A program made the position numbers and the translations under genes. From NCBI GenBank assembly GCA_903871465.1, contig CAIQHB010000004.1, positions 1 to 64,000 on the forward strand: DNA of 64,000 nucleotides. Direction: 5' to 3'. The notes beneath the pieces are model-generated. The model saw only the letters and a program-made list of their open reading frames with translations, was not told where the DNA came from and searched no databases. Within the stretch, counting starts at the first letter, position 1. Each line of letters begins with the position of its first letter. Source of the stretch: an uncultured Methanosarcinales archaeon (lineage in GTDB: Archaea; Halobacteriota; Methanosarcinia; Methanotrichales; Methanotrichaceae). Of this stretch, positions 52,668 to 61,325 are shown one piece after another.

Positions 52668-53264
52668 ATGAGTGGTAGGACTGATCAGCTGCGGGACCTC
52701 GTTATGAAGATTGGCGCCACCACCAAGGTCGTGGAGAAGCAGGCTACTCGTCACGGTAGTCTCCGGGGAAGCGGCGAGATTGAACGGGCTCTATTGGGGG
52801 TAGTCCGGGAGATGATAAAACAATACAGCATTCAGACAAAGTTGACTCCCGAGCAGTTATCCTCTGTGGTGAGGCTATTTTATAAAGGATTGAGTGATAC
52901 CGAGATTGCAGAGCAACTGGGTGATAGGGCACTTAATAAGACTGTCAGCCGGGCTCGAATCAAGCTCCATCTGTTTCGCGAGACGGACTTGAAGCCTCCT
53001 TTTGATAAGGAAGAGTTTCTCCGCCTGACGGACGCCAGCAAATCCGTTAAAGATATGGCTGAAAGCCTGCGTGTGGCTCCTTCCACCATTTCTGAATATC
53101 GAAATATATTTGACAGCCAGAAAGCGTCGGAGAGGGATGGGTACACGAAGCGCTTTAAGGAGATTCTCTCCGATCAGGATGTATCTGAGCGCATGGTTAC
53201 GGTTCATGCTGAGGATGGTCTTCAGGATACCATTGATACCGACTACGAAGCAGTAGAGGCTTGA
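52668..53264 (+). CDS. CMI4-like helix-turn-helix protein
   Basis: A 198-residue protein conserved in methanogens and haloarchaea, named conditioned medium-induced protein 4 in Haloferax. It has a central helical region with a sigma-like HTH (LSSVVRLFYKGLSDTEIAEQLGDRALNKTVSRARIKL) and a second HTH (SVKDMAESLRVAPSTISEYRNIF). Probably binds DNA; target unknown. GGGTGAG precedes the ATG. It is divergent from Spt5, so the two promoters may be coordinated. Confidence 0.8.
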   Translation: MSGRTDQLRDLVMKIGATTKVVEKQATRHGSLRGSGEIERALLGVVREMIKQYSIQTKLTPEQLSSVVRLFYKGLSDTEIAEQLGDRALNKTVSRARIKLHLFRETDLKPPFDKEEFLRLTDASKSVKDMAESLRVAPSTISEYRNIFDSQKASERDGYTKRFKEILSDQDVSERMVTVHAEDGLQDTIDTDYEAVEA

Positions 53265-53286
53265 TTCCTCTGCTTTGAGCTTTTTC

Positions 53287-53577
53287 TCATATCAGGACCA
53301 TTCTGCTTAACATTACTATTGATATGCAAGCTGGCATCCATTCCGAGATCTGGCGGATAAAGGGGCTGGCGGAGCAGGAGTACGGCCCACCCCGATCACC
53401 AAGAAGCTGGGCGGCTTGAATGCGGATGCCCGAGGGAAATGTAAGAATGCCGCAGTACATGAGTACAGCCAGGATCGCAAGAATGAGGATAATTCCAAAA
53501 ATCAGGATCTTGTTGGTCATCCGGCTCATTTCCCGGACCATCTCTCGGACATCGCTGCCCTCTTCTTCAGGGGTCAT
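53287..53577 (-). CDS. Small single-pass membrane protein
   Basis: A 96-residue protein from ATG 53577: an acidic N-terminal part (MTPEEEGSDVREMVREMSRM), one membrane helix (ILIFGIILILAILAVLMYCGIL), and an outer tail with one cysteine. No family recognised. The upstream track start overlaps the TIGR04076 gene and is rejected. Confidence 0.55.
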   Translation of the reverse strand: MTPEEEGSDVREMVREMSRMTNKILIFGIILILAILAVLMYCGILTFPSGIRIQAAQLLGDRGGPYSCSASPFIRQISEWMPACISIVMLSRMVLI

Positions 53578-53612
53578 TTTAGCAGCCACCAGTACCACTC
53601 CATATTGGAGTC

Positions 53613-53888
53613 CTACCTCTTGAAACGTTCCAGCTTTATTGTCACAAGGTTGCGAGAATCGGGGCATTGCATTTCTATGTTATCTCCCTGCCACCAGGGC
53701 ATGCATCCGCCGAACTGGAAGGTTTGCAGGTTGGGGAAGATCTTGTGGTAAAAAAATCCACAAAGCCCAGCGGGATTATGGCAGCTTATCTCGAATCTCT
53801 CGCCAACTGTGTGCCCGGCGCTGCAATTTCCTTTAATATCGGTTACAGTTGCCACGACTTTGTAACCCAATTCTGGATTCTTTGCCAT
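53613..53888 (-). CDS. TIGR04076 family protein
   Basis: A 91-residue protein with the family pattern KGNCSAGHTVGERFEISCHNPAGLCGFFYHKIFPNLQTFQFGG and a final CPD. Five conserved cysteines suggest metal or disulfide. Function unknown. It is followed after 35 bp by the small membrane protein and preceded by a methyltransferase gene convergently placed at 32 bp. Confidence 0.75.
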   Translation of the reverse strand: MAKNPELGYKVVATVTDIKGNCSAGHTVGERFEISCHNPAGLCGFFYHKIFPNLQTFQFGGCMPWWQGDNIEMQCPDSRNLVTIKLERFKR

Positions 53889-53920
53889 TTTCTTGCCTCC
53901 AATATTTAATGGATTGATCT

Positions 53921-54475
53921 TCAGCCCAATTGAAATAGCTTACTTCTACTGAGGCTGATCTTTGGCTCGGAGATGGGGCTCAGGCCTGCCCGCCGAGCGA
54001 CTTCAATTGTCTTTTCAAACGCAGTTGCTGAAACATGGAACATGGGCTCAACAACAAGCAGCTTTCCTTTGGGTTTGAGTATGGATACAATCTCCTTCAG
54101 GAACGCTTCAGCACTGGGCACTTCATGAACCATGTAGAAAGCCAGAGCAAAATCCACCTTCTCGGATATGCCAATCCGGTTCGGATCGCTCTTATGGGTG
54201 ACTATTCTTGATTCTAGCCCCTGCTGGGCGGCTTTTTCCCTAAGGATCTGGAGCATTTCCTCCTGGACATCAACGGCAATGACTTTTCCGAATTCGCCTA
54301 CCATCTTTGCCATGTCGAGAGAAAAAGTACCTGGCCCGCATCCAAGATCGAGAACAGTCTGTCCTGGTTCTATATATCCGCCCAGGATTTTTCGGGGATT
54401 GTGGATGAATCTACGAATTGGATTATCCAAAGCAAAGGCAATCTTCCAGGAACAGATGCGTGATGAATCGGCCAT
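53921..54475 (-). CDS. Class I SAM-dependent methyltransferase
   Basis: A 184-residue methyltransferase with motif I VLDLGCGPGTFSLDMA and post-motif VIAVDVQEEML; motif IV region FALAFYMVHEVP. The start SWKIAFALDNPIRRFIHNPRKIL resembles small-molecule or arsenic-type methyltransferases often found near redox genes. Substrate unknown. It is in the same direction as the TIGR04076 gene, 32 bp away. Confidence 0.8.
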   Translation of the reverse strand: MADSSRICSWKIAFALDNPIRRFIHNPRKILGGYIEPGQTVLDLGCGPGTFSLDMAKMVGEFGKVIAVDVQEEMLQILREKAAQQGLESRIVTHKSDPNRIGISEKVDFALAFYMVHEVPSAEAFLKEIVSILKPKGKLLVVEPMFHVSATAFEKTIEVARRAGLSPISEPKISLSRSKLFQLG

Positions 54476-54593
54476 TGTAATAGGACTCCTCTGTAGTTAG
54501 TCAGCTATAGGCGAAGTCTCATTTTAGCCTTCCGGATCATGCATAATTCCATAACAGAAATATCTTAATACGAAAATCGCATAAATAATTGTT

Positions 54594-55226
54594 ATGGCTG
54601 AACCTATCGATGCAATACGGGCGATTCACAATGCGTTCAGGAATGACTTGGAGCGTATCGATGCTGCCGCGTTGGACTCGGCAAGGAGAAAGGAGGGGCT
54701 TGACGCCACCATCGGACGTTTCCGGTTCTTCAACGAAGTATTGGTCTGGCATGCCCATGGAGAAGAATTAGCCATCTTCCCACTGCTCGATAATGTCGCC
54801 CCACTGGTTGCCGAAGCCTATGTAAAAGACCACCGTGGTTTGGATTTTGCATATGACACATTGAGTAAATCGTATTCTGCACACGACCTTTTGCAGACTG
54901 CCAGGGCCACCGCTGCATTCCGTTTTCATCTCAATATCCACCTGGACAAGGAAGATACACACCTCTACCGGATTTTCAAGGACCGAGTCTCCTTGCCCGA
55001 GCAAGGGAAGGCGCTTGGTATCATGTCCAGCACGGTTCCAAAGGAACGGTTCCCCGAATTGGTGGGGTGGATGTTCCCGCTTATAGGACATGATGATCGT
55101 GAGAATATGATCCGTATCTGGCAGATGGTTATGCCTGCACCCACCTTCGCCGGAGTAAAAGAACTCATCAAAAAGGCCATCGGAAGCGACTGGGCCGAAC
55201 TCACACGTCGTATCCCAACATTATAG
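54594..55226 (+). CDS. Hemerythrin-like domain protein
   Basis: A 210-residue four-helix bundle with hemerythrin-type ligand spacing: H near the start (AIHNAFRNDL), WHAHGEELAIFP, KDHRGLDF, FHLNIHLDKEDTHLY and a late GHDDRENM. Such proteins bind di-iron and sense or store oxygen or NO. It has its own promoter region. A strict anaerobe could use it for oxygen defence. Confidence 0.8.
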   Translation: MAEPIDAIRAIHNAFRNDLERIDAAALDSARRKEGLDATIGRFRFFNEVLVWHAHGEELAIFPLLDNVAPLVAEAYVKDHRGLDFAYDTLSKSYSAHDLLQTARATAAFRFHLNIHLDKEDTHLYRIFKDRVSLPEQGKALGIMSSTVPKERFPELVGWMFPLIGHDDRENMIRIWQMVMPAPTFAGVKELIKKAIGSDWAELTRRIPTL

Positions 55227-55458
55227 AGACTAATGCAATCGAGAAGGAGGATTTAGATCCTTTTGCCCGAGCCGCTTTTGGATCAGATCCCTCCAGGTGA
55301 AGGTCAGAGAGAATTATGGTGGCCTGAGTCTCGTCGATCCGAAGCCTGCCTCCAAAGAACCCGGATCTTTCCGCCGCGCTTGAATTGGGCTTCTTGCCCT
55401 GACTCTGCACACTCTGCTCGCTATGCGGAATCTGATGGGTTTGCAGAGCCAGGGCTCG

Positions 55459-56877
55459 CTAAATCGTTCTCAACCATTTATTCTTGAGCTCCAAGAAGGT
55501 TCCTGCTCTTATGCTTTCCCTGAGATCCTCCATGAAGCGGAGCATGAAATGGAGATTATGAAGCGTTGCTAACCGGAAATAGGAGAGTTCCCCGCAGACG
55601 TAAAGATGGCGAAGATAGGCCCGCGAGTAGGTGCGGCAGGTTGGGCAGCTGCAGTTAGGGTCGAGGGGCATCTCATCCGACTTGAATCTGGCTGACTTTA
55701 TATTTATGTGGAACTTGTTTTGCAGAGATCCTCCCGACTCTGGCGAGAGGAAGAGGCTCCCTCTGCGAGCAATTCTGGTCGGCGAGACGCAGTCGAAGGA
55801 ATCGATTCCTCTGGCCACGCATTCAAAGATGTCATCTATCTCACCAATGCCGAGGAGATGGCGCGGCCGGTCGTCCAGCTTGGGAAGCGTCCAGTCCAGA
55901 ACCTGATGCATATCTTGCTTGCTGTTTCCTAATGAACCTCCGATGGCGATGCCGTCAAAGGATTGGGATGCGATGGCCTCCGTGCTTATGTTTCTGAGGT
56001 CTTCAAACCATCCGCCCTGGATGATGCCGTAAATGGCCTGGTTTTTATCATGATATCGAATGGACTGATCCGCCCAATCATGAGTTCGCAGCATGGCTTT
56101 CTTCGTGTATTCGTAGTCCGATAGGGGAGAAGTACATTCGTCAAAAGCCATGATGATGTCGGAATCAAGATTGGACTGTATTTTCATCGATTTTTCTGCA
56201 TTCAAGAAATGCCATGCTCCATCGGCCATGGACTTGAAGGAGATGCCGTCATCCGTGATCCTTGTGAGATTCTCTTTCTTCACTATTTTCGGCCCTTTCT
56301 TGGCAACCTTTCCGGACCTTTTACGGCTATCGTCGCTATTCTCTCCATAATCCCGCCGGTAGTTCAATTTATAAATCTCACCAGGGTCAATGGAGTCCAG
56401 GACCTCGTTTTCTTCCGAGCAATGGCACATAGATCCTTCTGAATTTTCCACCCTACAGTCCACCTCATCCTGGATGCCCTCTTTTTTCTCTTGGCTCGAC
56501 CCAACCCGGGATAGCTCCTGCGGGAAGATGTTGCCGATCTTGCTGATGTTATGCTCCCTTCCAAAGCCCAGAGAGAAGGCTTGAAAGCCGCCTGAATCGG
56601 TGAACAGCGGCCCGGCAAATCCCATGAACCTGTGCAGTCCGCCCAGCCGTTTGATCAATTCATCTCCCGGCTTCAGGTGAAGATGGTAGGTGTTGGCAAG
56701 AGTGCACTGGACGCCAAGGCTCGCAAGATCGTCTGAGCCGAGAGCTCGCACGCTTGCAAGGGTTGCTACCGGCACCAGATAGGGTGTCTCGATATCTCCA
56801 CGCCTGGTTCTTATCAGCCCGAGCCTGGCGTTTGTCTCCTTATCCCTGCCAAGGATTTCAAAAGAAAATTTGCTCAT
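55459..56877 (-). CDS. tgt: tRNA-guanine transglycosylase, bacterial type with long insertion
   Basis: Exchanges guanine in tRNA for a deazaguanine. Catalytic motifs are DSGGFQ (D94) and DCVSPTR; zinc ligands lie in CSCPTCRTYSRAYLRHL. The body matches the bacterial/eukaryotic position-34 enzyme rather than archaeal position-15 TGT, which has C-terminal PUA domains absent here. Between FSLG and the next conserved block (TDDGISFKS) about 90-100 extra residues occur (108-200), charged with CHC and KxxKK segments. The total is 472 residues against the usual about 375. Confidence 0.88.
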   Translation of the reverse strand: MSKFSFEILGRDKETNARLGLIRTRRGDIETPYLVPVATLASVRALGSDDLASLGVQCTLANTYHLHLKPGDELIKRLGGLHRFMGFAGPLFTDSGGFQAFSLGFGREHNISKIGNIFPQELSRVGSSQEKKEGIQDEVDCRVENSEGSMCHCSEENEVLDSIDPGEIYKLNYRRDYGENSDDSRKRSGKVAKKGPKIVKKENLTRITDDGISFKSMADGAWHFLNAEKSMKIQSNLDSDIIMAFDECTSPLSDYEYTKKAMLRTHDWADQSIRYHDKNQAIYGIIQGGWFEDLRNISTEAIASQSFDGIAIGGSLGNSKQDMHQVLDWTLPKLDDRPRHLLGIGEIDDIFECVARGIDSFDCVSPTRIARRGSLFLSPESGGSLQNKFHINIKSARFKSDEMPLDPNCSCPTCRTYSRAYLRHLYVCGELSYFRLATLHNLHFMLRFMEDLRESIRAGTFLELKNKWLRTI

Positions 56878-57265
56878 TTATATTACCCGATTGATTCTGA
56901 TTTTATGTCGATATCCCTAGGTGATATTGGCTGTTCCGGATCATCCCGAACCGGGCCTGCTGGCTTTAGGTAGATGAGAATACGATTATATGAGACACAC
57001 GGGTATCATAGATCTTTTGACCCTTCGCCGTTTTTCGGTGGCCATCCAGAGGTTACTATGGCTTTCGAGTTATCAATTAGCTCTCCATACGAACTATTGT
57101 GAGCTCTGTGAGCTCTTTGGTTGAACGTCATTACCCGCTGGTATGATCAAATGGTTATAAAAAAAAAGATAATGCCAAGTAAACTCGAGAGGCAGTACTT
57201 TAGTCTGCTGATCCAGGTATTCCAGATCACAACTGTACTGCCAGAGTTTACTGATTAGTGTTATC
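56878..57265. other. Intergenic gap without recognised feature
   Basis: About 390 bp between the tgt start and the convergent end of the next minus-strand gene. It contains a short direct repeat (GTGAGCTCTGTGAGCTC) and an A-run after GGTTATAAAA. No credible gene or RNA was seen. Confidence 0.4.
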
Positions 57266-58120
57266 CTACTTGGTTGAATGAACTTTGGCAGCGATATCCG
57301 GATCAATAAGTGAGAAACTGCCCTTGGGTGGGGCCAAACCGAATATCTTCTCAAATTGTTCTTTTCCTAATATCTCCGCAAGATTCCTTGATAATTCCCC
57401 GAATCGGTCATTTCCTCTCTTGGCATACTCCTCACCATGAAGATCAGCTCCATAGAGGTCTTGATCCATTTCGTGCTTCTCTGCAATGAAATCCGCTTGG
57501 CGCTTCAGAATCTCGCTTATTGCCTTTGGGTCCAAGCTCTTGCCAAGACGATACTCCATCATCAATTTTAATTCTTCCCCCGAAAGGGAAATGCTTTCAC
57601 TTTTCATAATCGCGTTATCAACCTTCTTGGGCTTGCCGACTTCCTTTGAGTACATGGAAATCACTTTTTGAAGGTATGCTCTTTCACGATCCTCTGGCGA
57701 AGATCCTTTTTCCATTGAATTCGCTGCAAGAAGGTTCGTGGAACTTAACCCTCCCATACTCGTGCAGACCAAAAGCCTTGCAAGCCACTCAGGCATGGAT
57801 ACGGGAGTTCCATATATTCCATACGCTAAGGTGGATAACCAGTAACCACCAGCGCCGGAGACGGTTATACCTGCAGGATATAGAATTCGATTCGCCGTCT
57901 GGTGGCAGACCCCTGTGACACCATAAATGATGCCTGCCCATGAATTTGGCTGAGACAGGCAATTCGCAACTAAAGCATTGCCGTTTCCACGGCAGATCTC
58001 CCTTCCATCCGCGCTTCTCCCCCAACATGGCCAAGTAAATGCAGGATTATCGCTTTTCGCGTAGGTATGATCCGTTCCAAAAATACCCGTAGGTATAGCA
58101 TATCCGGTCAGTATAGACAT
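57266..58120 (-). CDS. Uncharacterised 284-aa protein with conserved Cys/His block
   Basis: No family name known to me. The N-terminal half carries a striking conserved-looking block: FTWPCWGRSADGREICRGNG, YGVTGVCHQTANRILYPAGITV and GAGGYWLSTLAYGIYGTP. The spacing C...C...C...CHQ suggests a metal site or a cysteine enzyme. The second half is helical and charged (DRERAYLQKVISMY to FEKIFGLAPP). There is no signal peptide or membrane segment. It stands alone with AT-rich sequence on both sides. Confidence 0.7.
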   Translation of the reverse strand: MSILTGYAIPTGIFGTDHTYAKSDNPAFTWPCWGRSADGREICRGNGNALVANCLSQPNSWAGIIYGVTGVCHQTANRILYPAGITVSGAGGYWLSTLAYGIYGTPVSMPEWLARLLVCTSMGGLSSTNLLAANSMEKGSSPEDRERAYLQKVISMYSKEVGKPKKVDNAIMKSESISLSGEELKLMMEYRLGKSLDPKAISEILKRQADFIAEKHEMDQDLYGADLHGEEYAKRGNDRFGELSRNLAEILGKEQFEKIFGLAPPKGSFSLIDPDIAAKVHSTK

Positions 58121-58418
58121 AGTCCTCCGATGTGTTCGAATTGAATGAATTGCCCATGATTACTCATCTATATATAAATTTTTTGCTTGTTAGGAGTGGT
58201 AGCCGTGATGGTTTGGCACATAACACCATGAAAAATATATATCTGACACATCACCCTTCAAAAATAAAAAATATACACGAGACTATTTTGCCCTAACCTC
58301 ATTCATCCAATATCGGTGAAGTCATCAGTCTCTACATGCAAGATTGGCCTTCGATGTACTCCTCGCTACGCCAAATCCTTAATATCAAGAGGATAAAGAG
58401 ACTAACGGTGATTTCCTG

Positions 58419-58856
58419 ATGTCAAAAAGCCAACGGATTGTGCTACTGTTTCTCGCTCTATCAATTCTCTCGATCTCGGCTATGGCCCAGAGCTCGAACT
58501 ACAGCGTGAATATTTCTGCGAACAAGTTCCTGGGCAGTTATCTCGTAAACCAGAGCGGTTTTGCTCTATATTACTACTCAAGTGACGGCAGTGCCGGCGG
58601 TGCTAGCGCCTGCTATGGTGATTGTGCCAGCACGTGGAAGCCCTTCTATGCCGAAAAGATAACCTTGCCGGACAGTCTGAATTCCCCTGACTTTGCCACT
58701 ATGACCAGAACCGACGGGTCAAAGCAGACGACCTATAAGGGCTGGCCGCTCTACCTCTATTCCAGGGACCAGGCGGCTGGAGATGTGTTCGGAAATGGCA
58801 AAGAAAAAAACCTCTGGCACGTCGTCAACCCGATGGATCAATCTCAGCTATTTTAA
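58419..58856 (+). CDS. Secreted Lipoprotein_15-type repeat protein
   Basis: A 145-residue exported protein: signal peptide (IVLLFLALSILSISAMA), then two copies of the PF03640-style motif, YLVNQSGFALYYYSSD...CYGDCASTWKPF and TYKGWPLYLYSRDQAAGDVFGNGKEKNLWHVV. Family members are secreted proteins of unknown function. The cysteine pair CYGDC is probably a disulfide or metal site. No lipobox cysteine was seen. Confidence 0.8.
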   Translation: MSKSQRIVLLFLALSILSISAMAQSSNYSVNISANKFLGSYLVNQSGFALYYYSSDGSAGGASACYGDCASTWKPFYAEKITLPDSLNSPDFATMTRTDGSKQTTYKGWPLYLYSRDQAAGDVFGNGKEKNLWHVVNPMDQSQLF

Positions 58857-59248
58857 AACCTGAAAAAAGGATGATTGGACTGTGAGGCTCAGAGATCGAG
58901 CCCTCAAATCATTCTTTGCCCGCTGCGAGGAAAAACGCAAAACGGAATATTCTTGAAAAGGCACTTCTTCAAGCCGCGCGCAATTCACGCCTAGGCAATA
59001 GGATTCGGGGATGGTGCTATTTTCTTGCTACTTATACATACTGCCTTATGCAACCATCCCAAAAGGGATTAAATCCTCTCTGGGGAAATTCCTCATTTCA
59101 GTCACTATAACAGTCACTATAAGAATGAGATTCGAGTTTTCTTGAGGGGTTGCTGATATCGATCAATTCTCCTGTTCCTGAAGTAGTCTTTCATATTTCA
59201 TAACCTGCTTTAGTAATTTATAAGCTAAAAATGAAACTTCGTGCTGTC
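58857..59248. other. Intergenic gap with short tandem repeat
   Basis: No convincing gene in 390 bp. A 12-bp sequence CAGTCACTATAA is repeated directly near 59100-59122. A weak plus-strand ORF (58916-59110) was judged spurious. Confidence 0.4.
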
Positions 59249-59270
59249 ACCCCACCCTAAAGTATGGGGT
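59249..59270 (-). repeat. Hairpin resembling an IS200/IS605 end
   Basis: ACCCCA and TGGGGT enclose CCCTAAAGTA. The inner CCCTAAAG is reminiscent of the hairpin at the right end of IS200/IS605 elements, here degenerate. It lies just after the stop of the doubtful minus-strand ORF below. Confidence 0.3.
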
Positions 59271-59282
59271 ATGCCTCGGGCC

Positions 59283-59540
59283 TCACGCTCTCACGCCCGG
59301 TTTTATGGAATCCAGAAATCGTCGTGTCCAAATCCTCTTTATCTCCGCGATGGAGATTTGCTTTAGCATTGCGTTCATATCCTGGCCATAGGTAGTGGTA
59401 CCACAAGTGGAAATGATAAGTCCCAAAATAGATTCCAGCAATTTTGTGACCTCAGAGGATTGCGATTTCCAAACGGGGAGCTTGCGTAAATAAGTCCATC
59501 TGAGGGCATTTGCGGAGATTATAAAGAAATGCGGACACAA
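59283..59540 (-). pseudogene. Possible transposon-gene remnant
   Basis: An 85-residue ORF with no start context. The end, STCGTTTYGQDMNAML, distantly recalls the last cysteine pair and D-NA motif of TnpB, and an IS605-like hairpin follows. Most of the sequence matches nothing I know, so this is a weak suggestion. Confidence 0.25.
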
Positions 59541-59763
59541 TAGAGCAAAATCACTACAGGCCTATGCTCAAAATCTGCCCAATTCTCGGTTGAAGATCCA
59601 CAGGCGTTTGCCTGAATCCAAATTATCATAAGTTAAGGCGACGACATTGCTATCGTTGACGCCGGAGTTGTTCACAAAGACCGGGTGTGGCGCAGATGAA
59701 GAAACTGGCAATAATATTGGACGGAAAAATGATGAAAATAGGAAAGCTCGAAGGTGAAAACGA

Positions 59764-60144
59764 ATGAGATGGAACTTACTCGCAGGAGCTTTGATTCTAA
59801 TAGCTCTGACCGGCGCAGCCGTTCATGCAGTCCAGGCCGCGGATGAGCCGACTGAACTCACAGGAAATGTTGTAAAGATCCAGGATATCGTTAAGAATGA
59901 GTCTGCATACGATGGCAAAGATGCGGTGATTCAGGGCAGGATTGATTTGGAATGCGCCTCTGGGTGCTGGTTCATTCTGAACGATGGCAGCGCAAGCCTG
60001 TACGTAAATATACTGCCAAGCAACTTCGTCATTCCCCAGAAGAGCGGCTCTGATGCCAAGGTCTATGGGAAAGTGATCACCAAGAATGGGGATCCCACAT
60101 TGATCGGCAAGATCGTATTGATAGATGGAGTGGTCTACAGATGA
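59764..60144 (+). CDS. Secreted OB-fold protein of ABC transporter operon
   Basis: A 126-residue exported protein: signal peptide (LLAGALILIALTGAAVHAVQA) and an OB-fold-like domain (VKIQDIVKNESAYDGKDAVIQGRIDLECASGCWFILNDGSASLYV). GAAGGTGA precedes the ATG. Its stop overlaps the permease start by 4 bp, so it is probably the external partner of the MacB/FtsX-type transporter. Confidence 0.75.
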   Translation: MRWNLLAGALILIALTGAAVHAVQAADEPTELTGNVVKIQDIVKNESAYDGKDAVIQGRIDLECASGCWFILNDGSASLYVNILPSNFVIPQKSGSDAKVYGKVITKNGDPTLIGKIVLIDGVVYR

Positions 60145-61325
60145 ATTTCCTCACTCTGGCGGCAAAGAACCTGCTGCGACGGAGGGGGAGGACGTTTCTG
60201 ACGGTATTAGGCGTGGCTATTGCTATTACCGTTCTGTTCAGCCTTTTATCCCTTAACTCCGGGTACGAAAAAGAGCTGAATCGGGAGATGGGAAGCCTTG
60301 GCGTTCACATCCTGGCGGTGCCCAAAGGCTGTCCCTATGAGGCAGCTTCGTTGATCCTGCACGGAGGAGTGATTCCCAAGTATCTTACCGCCACGGATCT
60401 CAAGAACGTGAGCAGCATCGACGGGATCGGTCTGGCAACGCCCATGCTCATGCAGCAGTTCATCAGACAGGACGCCAAGACCGGAAAAGACGTGCCTCAT
60501 GTGGTTTTTGGCATAAAGATCGATGAGGTGAGAGAGCTGAAGCCCTGGTGGAAGGTGCAGGGAAGGTTCTTCGATGATAATGAGACTAACGTCATGCTTG
60601 TCGGCCGGGGGCTGGCGGATAAGGAGAACCTAACGGTAGGTTCGATATTGCCTGCCGGGCCGTTCAAGAACTTCACCATCATCGGCATCCTGGAGAGAAC
60701 GGGAGACCAGGACGATCAGTTCCATTTCGTGCCTCTGGCCGAGGCGCAGAGGGTCTTCAATAAGACAGGAATGCTCACCACCATTGCGGTCAAAGTCAAG
60801 GATCTCAGCCAGATTGAGAAGGTCTCAGTGGACATGGAGAAGATCCCCGACATCCAGGTGGTAACAATGACCCAGATCATGGGCACCATCATGAACCTGG
60901 CAGGCTCAGCCCGGTCGCTCCTGCTCACGGTCATCATCATTGCATTGATCATCAGCGCCTTCGGCATCATCAATACCCTGCTCATGTCCGTGAACGAGAG
61001 GACCAGGGAGTTCGGCATGATGAAGGCCATTGGAGCCTCGGGTTTGGATATAGGAAAGATGGTCCTGGCGGAGACGGTGTTCATAACGCTTGTAGGAGGT
61101 CTGATCGGAACCACTGCGGCCATTGTGGGGTCGAGCCTGATTGAGGGCTTCGTGAAAAGCATGCTGCCTTTCGCGCCCCGGGGCTCGATGGTGACTCTGA
61201 ACCCGGAGCTGATCGGCTTCGCGCTGGCTTTCTCAGTGGTACTGGGCCTCATCTGCGGGCTGTACCCGGCCTTCATATCGTCCCGGCTTTCCCCAATGGA
61301 AGCCATCAGAGGTGGTGTAGAATGA
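60141..61325 (+). CDS. MacB/FtsX-type ABC transporter permease
   Basis: A 394-residue membrane protein: one N-terminal helix (FLTVLGVAIAITVLFSLLSL), a long external domain (about 45-270), then three C-terminal helices with the FtsX motif ERTREFGMMKAIGASGLDIGKMVLAE. This is the mechanotransmission type, which does not move substrate through the membrane but drives external partners, or exports macrolides, peptides or lipoproteins. Overlaps both neighbours by 4 bp. Confidence 0.9.
   Translation: MNFLTLAAKNLLRRRGRTFLTVLGVAIAITVLFSLLSLNSGYEKELNREMGSLGVHILAVPKGCPYEAASLILHGGVIPKYLTATDLKNVSSIDGIGLATPMLMQQFIRQDAKTGKDVPHVVFGIKIDEVRELKPWWKVQGRFFDDNETNVMLVGRGLADKENLTVGSILPAGPFKNFTIIGILERTGDQDDQFHFVPLAEAQRVFNKTGMLTTIAVKVKDLSQIEKVSVDMEKIPDIQVVTMTQIMGTIMNLAGSARSLLLTVIIIALIISAFGIINTLLMSVNERTREFGMMKAIGASGLDIGKMVLAETVFITLVGGLIGTTAAIVGSSLIEGFVKSMLPFAPRGSMVTLNPELIGFALAFSVVLGLICGLYPAFISSRLSPMEAIRGGVE

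Noticed and set aside
55201-55410. 69-aa minus-strand ORF with ILSDLHLEGSD
   Set aside because: The DLHL string recalls a phosphoesterase, but no other motif or start supports a gene and it overlaps the end of the hemerythrin gene.
58916-59110. 64-aa plus-strand ORF
   Set aside because: No family motif, no ribosome site, basic low-information composition.
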